A stretch of 64,000 nt of DNA from NCBI GenBank assembly GCA_032622095.1, contig CP136063.1, positions 118,380,723 to 118,444,722 on the forward strand. Reading direction: 5' to 3'. A program made the position numbers and the translations under genes. This document shows, one piece after another, positions 48,906 through 60,414 of this stretch (positions are counted from its first letter, which is position 1; each line of letters starts with the position of its first letter). Source of the stretch: Siphonodentalium dalli. Lineage: Eukaryota; Mollusca; Scaphopoda; Gadilida; Siphonodentaliidae. The notes under the pieces were generated by a model. The model did no database searches and was not told the origin of the DNA. It worked only from the letters and a program-made list of their open reading frames with translations.

Positions 48906-49900
48906 CAGATATTTTTCATGCAACCAGTTTCATACCAAATCGTTCACCATATTGTTGTAATTGTTGTTGCTGTGGTTGCTTTTTGATGCTGTTTTTGATG
49001 TTAGTTTGGTTGTTGTCGTTGTTTTTCTTATTTTAGTTGCTGTAATGGCAGCGGCACAATTTGGAACATACATTTACACACAGCAACTTGAGGAGGTGGA
49101 CTACCTTATATCAAAGGTTAAGATGAGTTATACACTAATGCTTTGGAACATTGCACTAAAACATTAGGTTTGAGAAGGTGTGTTTATATTCCTGGAAAGA
49201 GTCAGAGAAGTATTACTGGACTTGTCCAAACATGTCACATATAAGTGTTTGCCATTGGTTAATATTAAGATATATAAATGAGGTGCATTTGACATCACAG
49301 TCACTGGGGTGAAGGAAAGGGGCTATCGACCATCCCGGGGGTAGCCACCCCACACCCCAAATCACATACTTCCCATCACTTGCTGAGAAACCATTGAGAA
49401 GCATGGAGCTATATCACCAGAAGATTGTGAAACCAATGTATGGCCAACAGAGATACATAACAGTTACTGAAGAAAAGGGTGAAAAATAAACATATGGCAA
49501 TTAGAAGATGGTATTTTGCCAATTAAATATGGAATTTCTATGGACAAGGATTTATGGTACAATATGTCTTCATATGGTGATGACATCAAAGGAGCGATAT
49601 TAGAGAAACGTTCGGTAAAATAGCATATTGGGAGTGACTGGTTTCTGTGCTACTGTAATAAATATTGGACAATACGAATAGGAAAATTCTATAAACATAA
49701 GGAGTATCAAGAATCGTACTTCAAGTGTACAAAATGTTGCGGTTCTATGGTTGAATAAATATATAGCTATAATTCAATATCTTAGTCAGTTTTCCATCCA
49801 TAGTTATGGTTTCAATATCATCCTGGGTATAGGCAAATATACCATATTTACCATTTTTCATACATATTGTATACAATATTATATTTAGTCACCCCCTACA
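48906..49900. other. unique spacer at the centre of the palindrome
   Basis: About 1 kb present once. The mirrored homology ends just after TTTTTTGGCATA at each side. It starts with a GTTGTTGTTGCTG-like simple stretch (48955-49040) and holds a broken PC4-like gene. A single-copy spacer argues against the palindrome being a simple fold-back read artefact. Confidence 0.75.
49403..49758 (+). pseudogene. degraded tandem PC4-like gene in the spacer
   Basis: An ATG at 49403 opens a frame reading QQRYITVTEEKG, closed by TAA at 49487-49489. The neighbouring frame from ~49486 continues with INIWQLEDGILPIKYGIS to TAG at 49621. That frame then resumes with HIGSDWF ... WTIRIGKFYKHKE and ends at TAA 49756-49758. 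These pieces follow the arm protein in order (RYLTV, then IRIWNEGKFPTKFGACL, then HIGHNEH and VHIRKFFYPKD). It is therefore a diverged paralogue broken by one frameshift and one in-frame stop, and it lacks the end of the second domain. Cys-x2-Cys-Cys near the end may be the relic of the Cys tail. Confidence 0.62.
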
Positions 49901-49904
49901 GCAT

Positions 49905-52440
49905 ATTTTTTGGCATAAAAAACGGCGCGCCCCCTCCCCTCCCCCTTTTTTGGTCGGGGTTTCATCCGGACGGGGGAGGGGGGTGTTTAAGGGGGGTTTA
50001 ATGAGGTCCGCGCTAAGTCGACTTACACATACATACTAGTTTCCCGCTTGACTAGACCGCGATTATAAAATGAGTCATTTCATAACACGAACTTAGTTTA
50101 AAATTCGTTTCGATATTAGTGTTTTCAAATTCGCGTTTAAAAAAGTAGTCATTTTGCATTGTCATACTTCGTCAAATACGTTTTTTATATTCCAAATATA
50201 GTGATAATAGCGTTTAAATGTTTTATCAAATAGCCGTTTTTTGAATCACCTATTACGCGTTTGTAAAATGGCCCATTTCATAACACGAAATTGACCATAA
50301 ATAATGATATTCGAAATAAAAATGTGTACTTTTAACTATTTTTTAAGTGTTTGAACCTTGCGTTTTGTGGTGACATCACTCAGGTTAAAATATATGCCTA
50401 ACGTATTGGGAGTACATTCATTACTTGTATGTGATTGGTCTATGTATCATAATGTCGTAATGAAGTAATGTCATGGACGAACCTTACTGCACAGCTATAT
50501 CATATCTATGTGTTTTACCGAAGAGATACATCTGAGAGTGAGTGTCTGAGAATACATGTATACCAGGCATATTAAAACAAATAGTATGCATACCTGACAC
50601 GCATCGTTAGTTAGCAGATGGTCCATTAAGAACACAACAGCAACACCAGACATGACATTGACAGCTGATCGAACTACGTGTATAGGAGAAGTAACGTGGA
50701 GAAATTAGAGAAATTACAGTGTTTAAGATTCAATAAAGGTTATCGAAATGTCAGTTAGAGGCGGCATTGGGGGTGAGAAATCTCGTTTGCCATTCATCAG
50801 AAAAGAACTGCTGATTGTTGCCATTCACGAATATTGCCTGGAAATACAGGGAAAAATCATAACTCGATAGTTAGTGTCTAATTCAAGTATATGTGATGAT
50901 AGCATGAATAAGCTTCTAGACACACATCAGCTATAGTAAAGTATTGTCATATACACGGTATTTTTACATTAAATAATAAAAAATACATATAATACCAGTT
51001 ATGATATGTACACAATACAATTGAGTCATAGTAAAGAGAGTGCATAATTAAGAAACACATGGGCAATGGATCAGACACTGAGCCATACTCCTAACATCAA
51101 TGGAGAATTTATTATACATGCACAGGATATACCTTAGACAGCACCGTGTGCAACCGATTAGGTGTCATATAATGACTGAACCATCATATACAACCATAAT
51201 CAAACTCCCTTGTTGGTGAAAACACAGGCCTGATTAGCACGTTTGATCCCAGACATTTCATTTCGTTTGATAAATGACCGTTTCGATTTACCTTTGTGAC
51301 AATTACCACGTTTGCTATTATTGTACGTGATTCAACAATGAAAATGACACTTAATATACGTCACAACGCATTTATATGTAATGGATTTTGCTTCAAGGAA
51401 CATGGACATATACATAAATCACATACTTAGAACACATTACCTTCGTGTATATACTGACGTATACCACGTATATATTCCACAAGGACATATACCTGCGTCT
51501 GAAATCTCAACAGTTTAACTATACATTAAAGAGCTTTAATACGTGATTTACATGTGAAAATGGCACTTGTTATATGTCATAGCAGATACAGATACTGTAC
51601 TTGCTTTAAGAAATATGGACATATATAAATATATATGTACTTGACAACAATGTAGACCCGCGTTCTTATGCATAAATCAGTAATGTGTGCATTAAATGGT
51701 AACAACAATGAAAATGTACACTGTGTGAACCGCCATAGACATGAGAACTATTACAAATTTATGAGTTGTCTCGCTTGTTTTAGTTGCGAGACATGATGTG
51801 ATAAGTTCAGTTACCACCAATGAAGCAGTATTGACACATTATGTTCAATATACCATCGAGTTTAGATTAAATTTCTACTAACAATGCTATAAATTAACAA
51901 CAATAAAGATAAAGGAACGGTTAACTTAACGAATACATCGTTATATAATAGAGCGTTTTGACAAGAAAATATGGAATTAATATACACATGTGTTCACATA
52001 GTAGGCCTTTCGTGGCATGAGACTGTGGGCAATGTTTCATCTGTATAACAGACTATATTTATAGGTGTTAAATGCATATCATTGATGAAAAGAATACATG
52101 AAGTAAGTATTTATATACTAGTCTACATCAGCTGGGTCCTTTGGTTTTGCACAAGTTGGTGCACAGATGTTTTCATTCCGTTTGTCCGTGTATTATATAG
52201 TTAAATCCAGCAACGGGTTTTGATTGGCTGTTATAAATATTATGATAAGAACTAAATACTTCACTGATCGCTATTAGAGATCAAATGCTCACTAGGTACG
52301 TGCAAATTTAGAGCCACATATTGCGTGATGTTGCATCATGAAGTGAAACTCATGTCCAAGGACCTTTGAGTTAGCGGATTTCCTCGAATAAACAGAGGGT
52401 TTTGTAAATTAGAAATTATGGTTCAAACTCAACCAGTCTG
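49905..52440. other. gene-free part of the right arm
   Basis: Mirror of 46360-48900. It contains the ~217-bp diverged duplication (~51300-51670) and the GC-rich inner end. A TATA-like TATTATATAG near 52191 has no matching gene start close by. Confidence 0.5.
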
Positions 52441-52448
52441 TTGTATAG

Positions 52449-52468
52449 TGACCTATTTAAATGGGTCA
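52449..52468. promoter_or_regulatory. TGACC...GGTCA inverted repeat upstream of the IAP-like gene (right)
   Basis: TGACCTATTTAAATGGGTCA is an imperfect palindrome with one mismatched pair. It lies ~210 bp before the IAP-like ATG. The ATTTAAAT centre could also serve as a weak TATA element. Confidence 0.3.
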
Positions 52469-52679
52469 TTCGTTGTCTTCCCGCATTAATTCCCATCATA
52501 AGGTCACTACTTTCGAATCAATTGCGATGAAACTGTTCGGCCTGGAAATTTTCCCTTTGTAAAAAGAAAACAAGTATATCTATATAAACAATAATAATAA
52601 TGTTAATACAGCGGCCAATGAACGCGTTTCTATACATTACCATTGTTATAAGGCTTGAACTAACATTTACAGGTTCATA

Positions 52680-53473
52680 ATGCTTGTCAGGGTGGGGGAG
52701 AAACAACAGGTGATGGATATCCCGCCGCACGCAGCTAATTCGAGCGATAATAGTGTAAGCACGATACCAGAACTTTTAAATTTGTATGGTCTTACTGTGG
52801 CTTGGAAACCGTCATACCCAGAGTTTCGAAATTTTCACTCGAGATTAGCTTCTTTCGAAAACTGTACCTCGCCCGTGGAGGCTGCTAAAATAGCTGGAGC
52901 TGGTTTCTTTTTCACAAAGACCGCTGTAAACCATATGTTATAGTTGCGGATGTAGGTTGTGGCAATGGGAAAAGAGAGATGATCCTCGAACTGAACATTA
53001 CCGTTTCTTTCCAAATTGTAGCTATATATGAACATTACCGTTTCTTTCCAAATTGTAGCTATCTCAATTAGTTGCAACGTTTCCTGCCTGAAGATAGATA
53101 TAAACAGGGGAACAAACCGAGATATTTAATGAAAATCCCCGATGTACCAGGAATTTTTTCATTGCAACGTCCCGTGGTTAGTGCCTCTGTTCAAGAAATG
53201 AATACATTTTCAATAGATGACCTTACCGTTAATTTCGAAGAAATGACTGAAATAAACGATGAGAGACTGTCTGGTTCCTATGAAGATGACTGGCCTGATA
53301 CGACAGTAGACGTTTCTGAAGAATGCAAATGTATCATTTGTCTAGAGAATAATAACAACTGTGTGCTTTTACCACGTGGACACGTATCAATGTGTGGCAT
53401 GTTTGCGCTCGGTTCTGAGACTTGTCCCTTGTACAGAAGCGTAGTGCGCGCCTATGCCAAAACTTTTGGTTAA
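52680..53473 (+). pseudogene. broken BIR-RING (IAP-like) gene, right copy
   Basis: The first frame (52680-52943) carries the start of a BIR domain: PEFRNFHSRLASFENC, then AAKIAGAGFFFT. The rest of the BIR, with CxxC, DDPRTEH and FFPNC, is in the next frame from ~52930. A 37-bp segment is then repeated in tandem (52993-53029, again from 53030), shifting the frame. TAG at 53069-53071 precedes the last frame (53072-53473). That frame ends in a RING with the exact IAP spacing C-x2-C-x11-[C]-x-H-x3-C-x2-[C]-x6-C-x2-[C], but the three bracketed ligands are Arg102, Phe111 and Tyr121. Each is one base from a Cys codon. IAPs occur both in animal genomes and in several large DNA viruses. The left arm holds the same lesions. 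I describe the breaks only and do not reconstruct a product. Confidence 0.72.
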
Positions 53474-53716
53474 ATGATTCATACCTGCGTTGTGAATACC
53501 CTGAATCACAGTTGCGTGTCATTTCCGGCCCTTCCTATAGGCCGAGACAGTTTACCCCGAAACCCCTTTATTCTGTATTTAGCTAATGTACTTCCGAGCC
53601 ACTGTCTGAGAGTTCCCTCTGATCGAAACATGATTGGCCCTTCCATATTTGGCTAATGCGATTCCGGGGGCAATCTGATTGGATTATATACTTTGAAACT
53701 GTTGCGATGGGACCGC

Positions 53717-53741
53717 CCAATGACGTCATATAGGGTATAAA
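53717..53741 (+). promoter_or_regulatory. CCAAT, CRE and TATA promoter of the right PC4-like gene
   Basis: CCAAT (53717-53721) overlaps TGACGTCA (53721-53728), followed by TATAAA (53736-53741). The ATG is 58 bp further. This compact layout is a convincing core promoter. A CRE suggests CREB/ATF-type control (inference). Confidence 0.65.
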
Positions 53742-53798
53742 CGTAATACATCCACGTGTCTCCGACATTTTCAGTTCAGCGTTCATCGAAACGATACC

Positions 53799-54320
53799 AT
53801 GAATTCTAAAATTTTCACCAAACACTTAGGACGGGATAGATACCTTACCGTCGGTGAATATAAAAGAATAAAAAATATAGACATCAGAATATGGAACGAG
53901 GGGAAGTTCCCTACTAAATTCGGCGCCTGCCTGAGATTACAACAGTGGCTGGAATTAGCTGATAACGCGCAGAAAGTGTATGAACATTTACAAAGCAGAT
54001 CTTCTTTGGAAAGGATACATATCGGACATAATGAACACGTGACTTATGATCATGAACACAGTGTTGTACACATCAGAAAATTCTTTTACCCGAAAGACAG
54101 TGAGAGACTTTGCCCTACGAAGACAGGTGTAACTCTTAGCCACTCAGAATTTGAACAGTTGATGTCCAACATTAATGACGTCACTGTGGCTGTATCGGAA
54201 CTACAAACTTTAGTACCCTGCTACATGCAAGAGGATCATAAAAAAAATCAGCTTGGCTTTTTAATGTGTAGTTTCTGTTCACCGGAATTATGCAAAATAT
54301 ATACACCTGATTCGTTTTAA
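53799..54320 (+). CDS. tandem PC4/Sub1-like ssDNA-binding protein, right copy
   Basis: Identical in sequence to the gene at 44486-45007. The start is chosen as the first ATG after the TATA box; MNSKIFTKHLGRDRYLTV leads straight into the first PC4-like domain. The stop is followed within 22 bases by AATAAA. Family: PC4/Sub1 usually has one domain of ~60-70 residues, whereas this chain has two diverged domains plus a Cys/His tail (Cys141, His147, Cys157, Cys160, Cys165). It lies ~325 bp downstream of the IAP-like relic on the same strand. The two have separate promoters, so they are neighbours and not a co-transcribed unit. Role in the element is unknown; ssDNA protection or transcription of the element is possible. 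Confidence 0.7.
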   Translation: MNSKIFTKHLGRDRYLTVGEYKRIKNIDIRIWNEGKFPTKFGACLRLQQWLELADNAQKVYEHLQSRSSLERIHIGHNEHVTYDHEHSVVHIRKFFYPKDSERLCPTKTGVTLSHSEFEQLMSNINDVTVAVSELQTLVPCYMQEDHKKNQLGFLMCSFCSPELCKIYTPDSF

Positions 54321-54341
54321 ACTGTAATTATTATGTAATGG

Positions 54342-54365
54342 AATAAATGGATTGTGTTTAATAAA
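54342..54365 (+). terminator. polyadenylation signals of the right PC4-like gene
   Basis: AATAAA at 54342-54347 and again at 54360-54365, 22 and 40 bases past the TAA stop. Confidence 0.65.
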
Positions 54366-55699
54366 TAATAAAATGTGTGAATTTTTAAAAGATGCGTTCA
54401 GTTTTACTGCTATGGAAAAGCCGACCCACGTGTAGTAAACCATGTCGAAATTATTCTCTGGCATGACCTTCCTCGATTATCTTGTGATTTTGTAATAACA
54501 CTACAGAATGAGAATGACTTGAGAAATACCACGGCCAAACTCTACACCTCCTTCTGTAGTTTTTTTACTTAAAACAAAATAGCGGCCATGTTTTTCGTAT
54601 GATTCGAACTAAAATCTCGTGATAACATCTGAGTGACGTCAGGCACGTACTCGCCAAATTTCATAACGATTGGTGGAAAAATGAGCCAACTATGACACTT
54701 TAAAATTCGAAGTGCATTTATGACTTAAATAAAAGATGACCACTGGAGGCCATATTTCTCAACCGATTCGTCCCCAATATGTGACGATGTCCGCTAAGTG
54801 ACGGAGAGCAACCCCCGTGGTTCGACGAGAAAATAAGCCTGACATGACATTTTATTTTTTTAAATATCTAAAATTCGAAATAGGCTGGCGGCCATGTTAT
54901 TGAAATTATTCGAACCAAAATATGGTGCTTACCTCTAAGTGACGTCTGGCACGCACGTGACAAATTTCATTATGATAAGATAGAAAATGAGAACACAATG
55001 GTACTTTTTTTTACTTGAAGGTAAGTGGCTACTCTGTTATAATGCTGCTGTCGTTTAACATAGATTTGCGTCAATTTTATATGAATTAAAGCATATAGCT
55101 AAAATCTATATTAAAACGAGGGGGTATTGAGACAATTTTGGAAATAAAGAGCGTTTGTATTGATGGATACGCCGAATTAGATTTAAATGCATAAGTGATG
55201 TGTACATTTAATGTATGTGACCCAAAATGCGCTCAGTTGTATGTTCAAATATCTATGGGTAAGGCGTTGATTGATTCCTGATAGTTCGATTATATACACC
55301 ATATTGTAAAGTGGTAGTTAGAGAAAAAAGCTTAACGATTGTTAGAGATGATTTAATCAAGTTTGTCATTGAAATAACAGTGTACCATTAGTCGGGATAC
55401 ATATATTAAAGGGGCCACATACAGGTATTTTAAACGGACCATATACGATGCCATTGGAATTATGAAGGATTTTTCAATACTAGTCAAATAGAATGTTTCC
55501 ACATGTAGCATGTTCCAGAAAAATTGCGTGGTTGAAGATTACATGTGTCCAATGAGCGGGGAGTGAGCCGTTAGGGTTCACCCAGGGATTGCATTGAATT
55601 CCAATGACTCAGGTGTTGCGCCTGAAGTAAGTATTGGTTATTTACTAGCAGCACCAAACATCGGTACGAACGTCTCCAAGGTTATAAAACACACATAAC
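54366..55699. other. right-arm stretch with dispersed GGCCATG-type repeats
   Basis: No gene. Two diverged copies of a dispersed repeat (GTGACGTC, GGCACGTACTCGCCAAATTTC and a GGCCATGTT phrase) lie at 54590-54720 and 54880-54990. The mirror is at 43850-44230. Confidence 0.5.
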
Positions 55700-55807
55700 C
55701 CAGTGAGAGCTTTCCGATTAATGGCAGCAAGCCATATTTCCGACTAAATCCTGAAAATACCAATAATTCTGTTGTGGATAAGGGGTCGATTAATTATGGC
55801 ATTACTG
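55700..55807. mobile_element. truncated Tc1/mariner MITE (right arm)
   Basis: Mirror of 42999-43106, ending GGCATTACTG|TA. Only one TIR is present. Confidence 0.7.
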
Positions 55808-57029
55808 TATGTGTATGAAATATATAGACATAAAACAACACACCTCTACGTCTGGCTCTCTCTCTGCTCCTCTCTCTTTCTTCCGCTACTCCTTGATATT
55901 CTCAACACATGTGTTTTATGTTTGCTAGAGTATGAGATGGGCCTCGTTTGGTTACATACGACCATGAAAGTAATATTACCTGTATACAGATCATTTACTT
56001 TACTAAAGGGGAATATTCAAGAAGGTAGATAACTCGAGGGTTTAATATATTGCGAGGGAAGAAAGACGAGACCTTAGCTTTGTTGCCTCTGTCAGCACAC
56101 TTAATGACATGTGTTTGTGATGAAGGTTATAGCGCATCAGGCGAGAGATTTTAATCTTTTTAATAATGTGGATTCAAACAGCAGAGCAATTAATGGCTGG
56201 AGAATGTTAAGCTTCGAAAATTGCAGAATGATTCCATTAATCTATTCTGTGAATGATTGTGCAATACAATACCATGAAATTAAACCAGACGCTCTTCAAA
56301 TGTCTTCAAATGAGAACATGTTATGGGACCATGGACTGGGGCGATTCAAACTGAAGCTTATATTATGATGGCATGGCGAACATTCCAAATGCATTGGCAG
56401 ATCATGTGATACAAGTGCTTTCGATAGACAGACAGTGCGTTGTCGATTCTAATGAGTTTACTGCCCAACTGTCAGGTCACGTGATGACTTTGAGAATATT
56501 CTATTATAGGAGATACGCACTGTTATTGTTTTTCCACATTCTAGAAAATTCTTGTTTCCTAGAGGTAATCTGCATATGTATTATTGGATATGTTGAAATA
56601 TATATGGCCAAGGCGCTAAACGATTTCTGAGAATTTGTTTACATGGATACATCAGAGAGAGAGAGAGACATAGAGAGGACGTGAGAGAGAAGAGAGAAGA
56701 GAGAGAGAGATGAAGGGGATGAGATGCTGGGAGAGGGGGTAGTTGTGAGAAGTATTCAATAATTGAGTTGAGTTGTTATGTAATATGTAAAGATTTGTAA
56801 GGCAGAACGATTAAAGAAAGCATATAGAGCACCAGAAGAGATAGATTATAATAAATATTATTAACAGATGTGGAATTCAAGAGATAGTGTGCCAGTCTGG
56901 ACCGATTAGTGTGCCTCTGTTTGTGAAAATGTATAATGATCGGTGTCCCTACATACTTCATAAATGCTTGAAGTTGGATAGCTAGGAAAATCTATGAAGT
57001 GATGGTCTCATACACTCATTCACCACTCT
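55808..57029. other. right-arm stretch with two short doubtful frames
   Basis: Mirror of 41776-42998: 85-codon frames at 56111-56368 and 56373-56630, and a GA microsatellite near 56655-56715. No recognised domain; not called as genes. Confidence 0.4.
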
Positions 57030-57665
57030 ATTCACTAATTTTTTTTTTGAAATTTTTGAACATTTAAAATTATTTGTCAATTTTAGGAAAAATATTATGT
57101 TTTTTGAAGTTTTTCATGTTTTTTTTCAGTTAGGAAAAAATTTGAAGTTATTAAAGTTTTTCCTTTTTTTTTTTTGTATTTTTGAAAAATTTGAAGTTTT
57201 TAAAGTTTTTCCTTTTTTTTTTTATTTTTGAAAAATTTGAAGTTTTTAGTTTTTCATTTTTTTTTTATTTTTGAAAAATTTGAAGTTTTTAAAGTTTTTA
57301 ATTTTTTTTTTCATTTTTGAAAAATTTCAATTTTTTTAAGTTTTAACATTTTTTTTTCACTGCGAGTGCCGTGTGTAACTTTAACATTCATCCACATTGT
57401 GTGTCGTGTGTCACTTTAACATTCATACACAGTGAGTGTGGAGTGTGCCTTTATATTTAGTTTATGGGTACCGAGTGTGGCTTTAACATTATACTGAGAG
57501 TGCTCCCCTTTGACATTCACGCACTGTGTGCACATTGTGTCACTTTAATATTCACACAGAATGATAGCCGAGTGTGTCTTTAAATTGACTTTGTGAGTAT
57601 CAGAATGTATTGTGTCCCTTTAATATTGATAACACTTTGATTACCGTGTGTACCTTTAATATGCG
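57030..57665. repeat. A/T-rich tandem repeat and TGTGTCACTTT minisatellite (right arm)
   Basis: Mirror of 41140-41775. ~58-bp T-rich units (TTGAAAAATTTGAAGTTTTT) are followed by ~40-bp CACTTTAACATTCA units. Confidence 0.8.
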
Positions 57666-57947
57666 GTAATACACTTATTAGGAATATAATTGAGGGGGGA
57701 GGTTCCCCCTGTTAATGAAGGTCCTCAAATATAGTTCGCACCTGACGATCAGTTTGCACGGCTTCCTTTGATGACGGAAGTATACGATTGTCCATTGTAC
57801 CGTTCTCAAGGGCCCGAAAGCGTATACAACCATTCTCAAATAGCCACACCCACGCCCGTGAAGTACACATCCATATACTGAAGGACCCCCCACAACCGTG
57901 ACGTATACAAATACACACACCCACTCGTGTATACTCAAACACCCACG

Positions 57948-58040
57948 CGTCGCTACGTCATACGGTGCGGGGGCGGTGGTACCTTGATCTTCTTTGTTTA
58001 CATACAACGTCGTTACGTCATACTGTGCGGGGGCGGGGGT
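57948..58040. promoter_or_regulatory. duplicated GC-box plus CRE-like module (right arm)
   Basis: Mirror of 40767-40857: TACGTCATAC followed by GTGCGGGGGCGG, twice. The outer copy has one more G than its left-arm partner. Confidence 0.4.
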
Positions 58041-59139
58041 ACTTTCCTTTGATCTCCTTTGATGTCGGAAGACAATAGGGCAGTAGAATATGTACCCATA
58101 CTTCCAATGTACTTCTATAATATACCTTTACCCCCCAAACCGGCCTGTATGCAGCAACACTTGTTGTTTGCTAGCGTATTCATCGATAAATCTAAATTCT
58201 AAACATTGACGTCGAACGTAGTTTTTCGTGTTTCATGGCACCTTCGCATGGATGGGTTAATCGGTCTCTTGCTGTACAATAGATGATAAACTTCGTTTTA
58301 ATACCAAGTCTGCTTGTGTGCATAGCGTACGTTATCGCTGTAAAAATACATTTCTACAGCTGTTCCACGGCCTTGATTTCGACAACTTTCATGTTAGGTC
58401 AGTTGTCGACCAAATAATGCAACTTCTGGTGTCCGGTCAGTGGCGGGGTAAATATGTGTGGATAGGGCGAATGTGGGCCTTTCGTTGGTCACAAAAGGAG
58501 TCCTCTACGTGTTGTATTCCTCGAGATATCGGCCGTTACACGCAATTTGAAATTCTGTTCCGCAGATTGTCGTTCTATTCCATATTCCATCCCATCCCGC
58601 AGATTGTCATGTCCCGGCGTCCGATCGCAGCGACCCCTTTCGTTATAATTGTTACAGAAGTGCAGGCGCGTTATTAGGGTCACAATTACAACTTCTAGAA
58701 TCCATTTTATGTTTGTTTTAATTTTTGCCTTTCAATTCTGAGATCCGTTTTATGCTCATTTCAATTTCAACAATTATAGAATTAAAATATAAGAATTAAA
58801 ATGTTAAGTTAGAATTAAAATGTAAAGTTAGAATTAAAATATAAGAATTAAAATGTTAAGTTAGAATTAAAATATTAAGTAAGAATTAAAAGATTAAGTT
58901 AGAGTTAATAGCATGTTTCTGGAATGTAAATAGAATGTAAATAGAATGTAAATATAATGTAAATAGAATGTAAATAGAATGTAAATAAAATGTAAATATA
59001 ATGTAAATATAATGTAAATAGAATTAAAATATAAGAATTAAAATGTTAAGTTATAATTAAAAGATTAAGTTAGAATTAAAATATAAGAATTAAAATGTTA
59101 AGTTAGAATTAAAATATAAGAATTAAAATGTTAAAGTCC

Positions 59140-60407
59140 AGCTGAACTGTAACCTAATTTGAGTATTGATATATCATCCCGTGTGTATCTCAGTCCCTTT
59201 AACACAAATCAGCAAAAAATCCCGTCAAAATATCCTGCAATTATTTTTTATATCTTGGGAACGAAACAGTCGCCGAAGATTTGTTTTCATTTTGCACTGC
59301 GCGCACATGGCTACTGGAGGAGCACGTGACATGACGTCACGGAGGGATCACAAATGCACAGTTCTGCTTTCCGTCATTGGCAACGTGCGGCTATAATGGC
59401 GATGGCAGGTCAGCGCTAACGTTGTAAAGATGATTTTGATCTTGCTGCATTCGAGCCTGATGACAATGATCCTCCACATATCGGCGAGAGACCGGTGACC
59501 GACGATCCGACAATAAATCATCGCATCCATGGACCATTCATTTGCACCGGTTCCCCCTCTTTCGGACCAAAAGTAGAAAGATAGGCTGCTGTACGTTGGT
59601 CTAAACGTCAACACATTTCCCAATCCTCAACAATAACTGAATTGAAATTCAAACAGTTAGACAGTTCAGCCTGTATGTGGTGTATAATTTTCAACTTATG
59701 TTGTGTCAAGCAGTTAATTGCGGGGGGGGGGGGGGGGGGGGGCACACACTTTCACCATTTATGCAGAAACTGCATATCACAAGTAGATCGCTCCATGATT
59801 AAATAAACAATTATGTTTTAACTTGATATTCACGATACTGGGTATTAGATTTGTTGGTATGTAATTATTTCATCTAGTCAGTCATGAACGTAGTGAGCAG
59901 AAATCCGCAAAAGCTTGACCTATATATTCCATTACTAGTAGGCCCTATAATCCTCCAATTAAATGCTCTTTATGTTTCAATTTTTCAACTGGCTTTATAT
60001 AGACACCCAATTTCTCATTCAGAATGTATGCATGGTCACCAATGGAAGGTATAGGTGTGAAACATCAAACATTTTATACTATCAAGAATTTTCAAACTGC
60101 TGTCTACGTACCGATACTGACCTGTCCTGAATTATACATGCAGTATCATGCATGGCCTTAATTTAGATTATCATATAAAACACATTTTTTGACAATCTGT
60201 CAACAAAACAAAAACCGCAAAAGGCGTACGTATATATATTATTTTCAGTATGTATTATGCATGTTTATTCAATTTATTTTTTCAAATGAATCAAGGCCAG
60301 TAACGCACAATCTCCACACGGACCAACTAGCTAGGGCCTATATAGGCCTATATCTACCACACTCGGTGGAAATGTGGGCGTTCCTGTGCATATGACGAAC
60401 GTAGTAC
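59140..60407. other. non-repetitive insert with CpG-rich promoter-like patch and G-run
   Basis: 59285-59400 has CACGTG, TGACGTCA and ATTGGC boxes in a CpG-rich patch followed by ATGGCGATGG. A short open stretch reading DDFDLAAFEPDDNDPP follows at ~59425, then a stop near 59580. It may be a decayed first exon; I do not recognise the family. A run of 21 G occupies 59722-59742. Nothing else is supported. Confidence 0.35.
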
Positions 60408-60414
60408 TTACTAG

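Larger units (their letters stand above)
49901..58669 (-). repeat. right arm of the palindrome
   Basis: Inverted copy of the left arm without the nested 1.8 kb element. Its genes read on the plus strand. From 49901 to ~58155 it is essentially identical to the left arm. From ~58155 to 58669 it is diverged. Confidence 0.9.
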
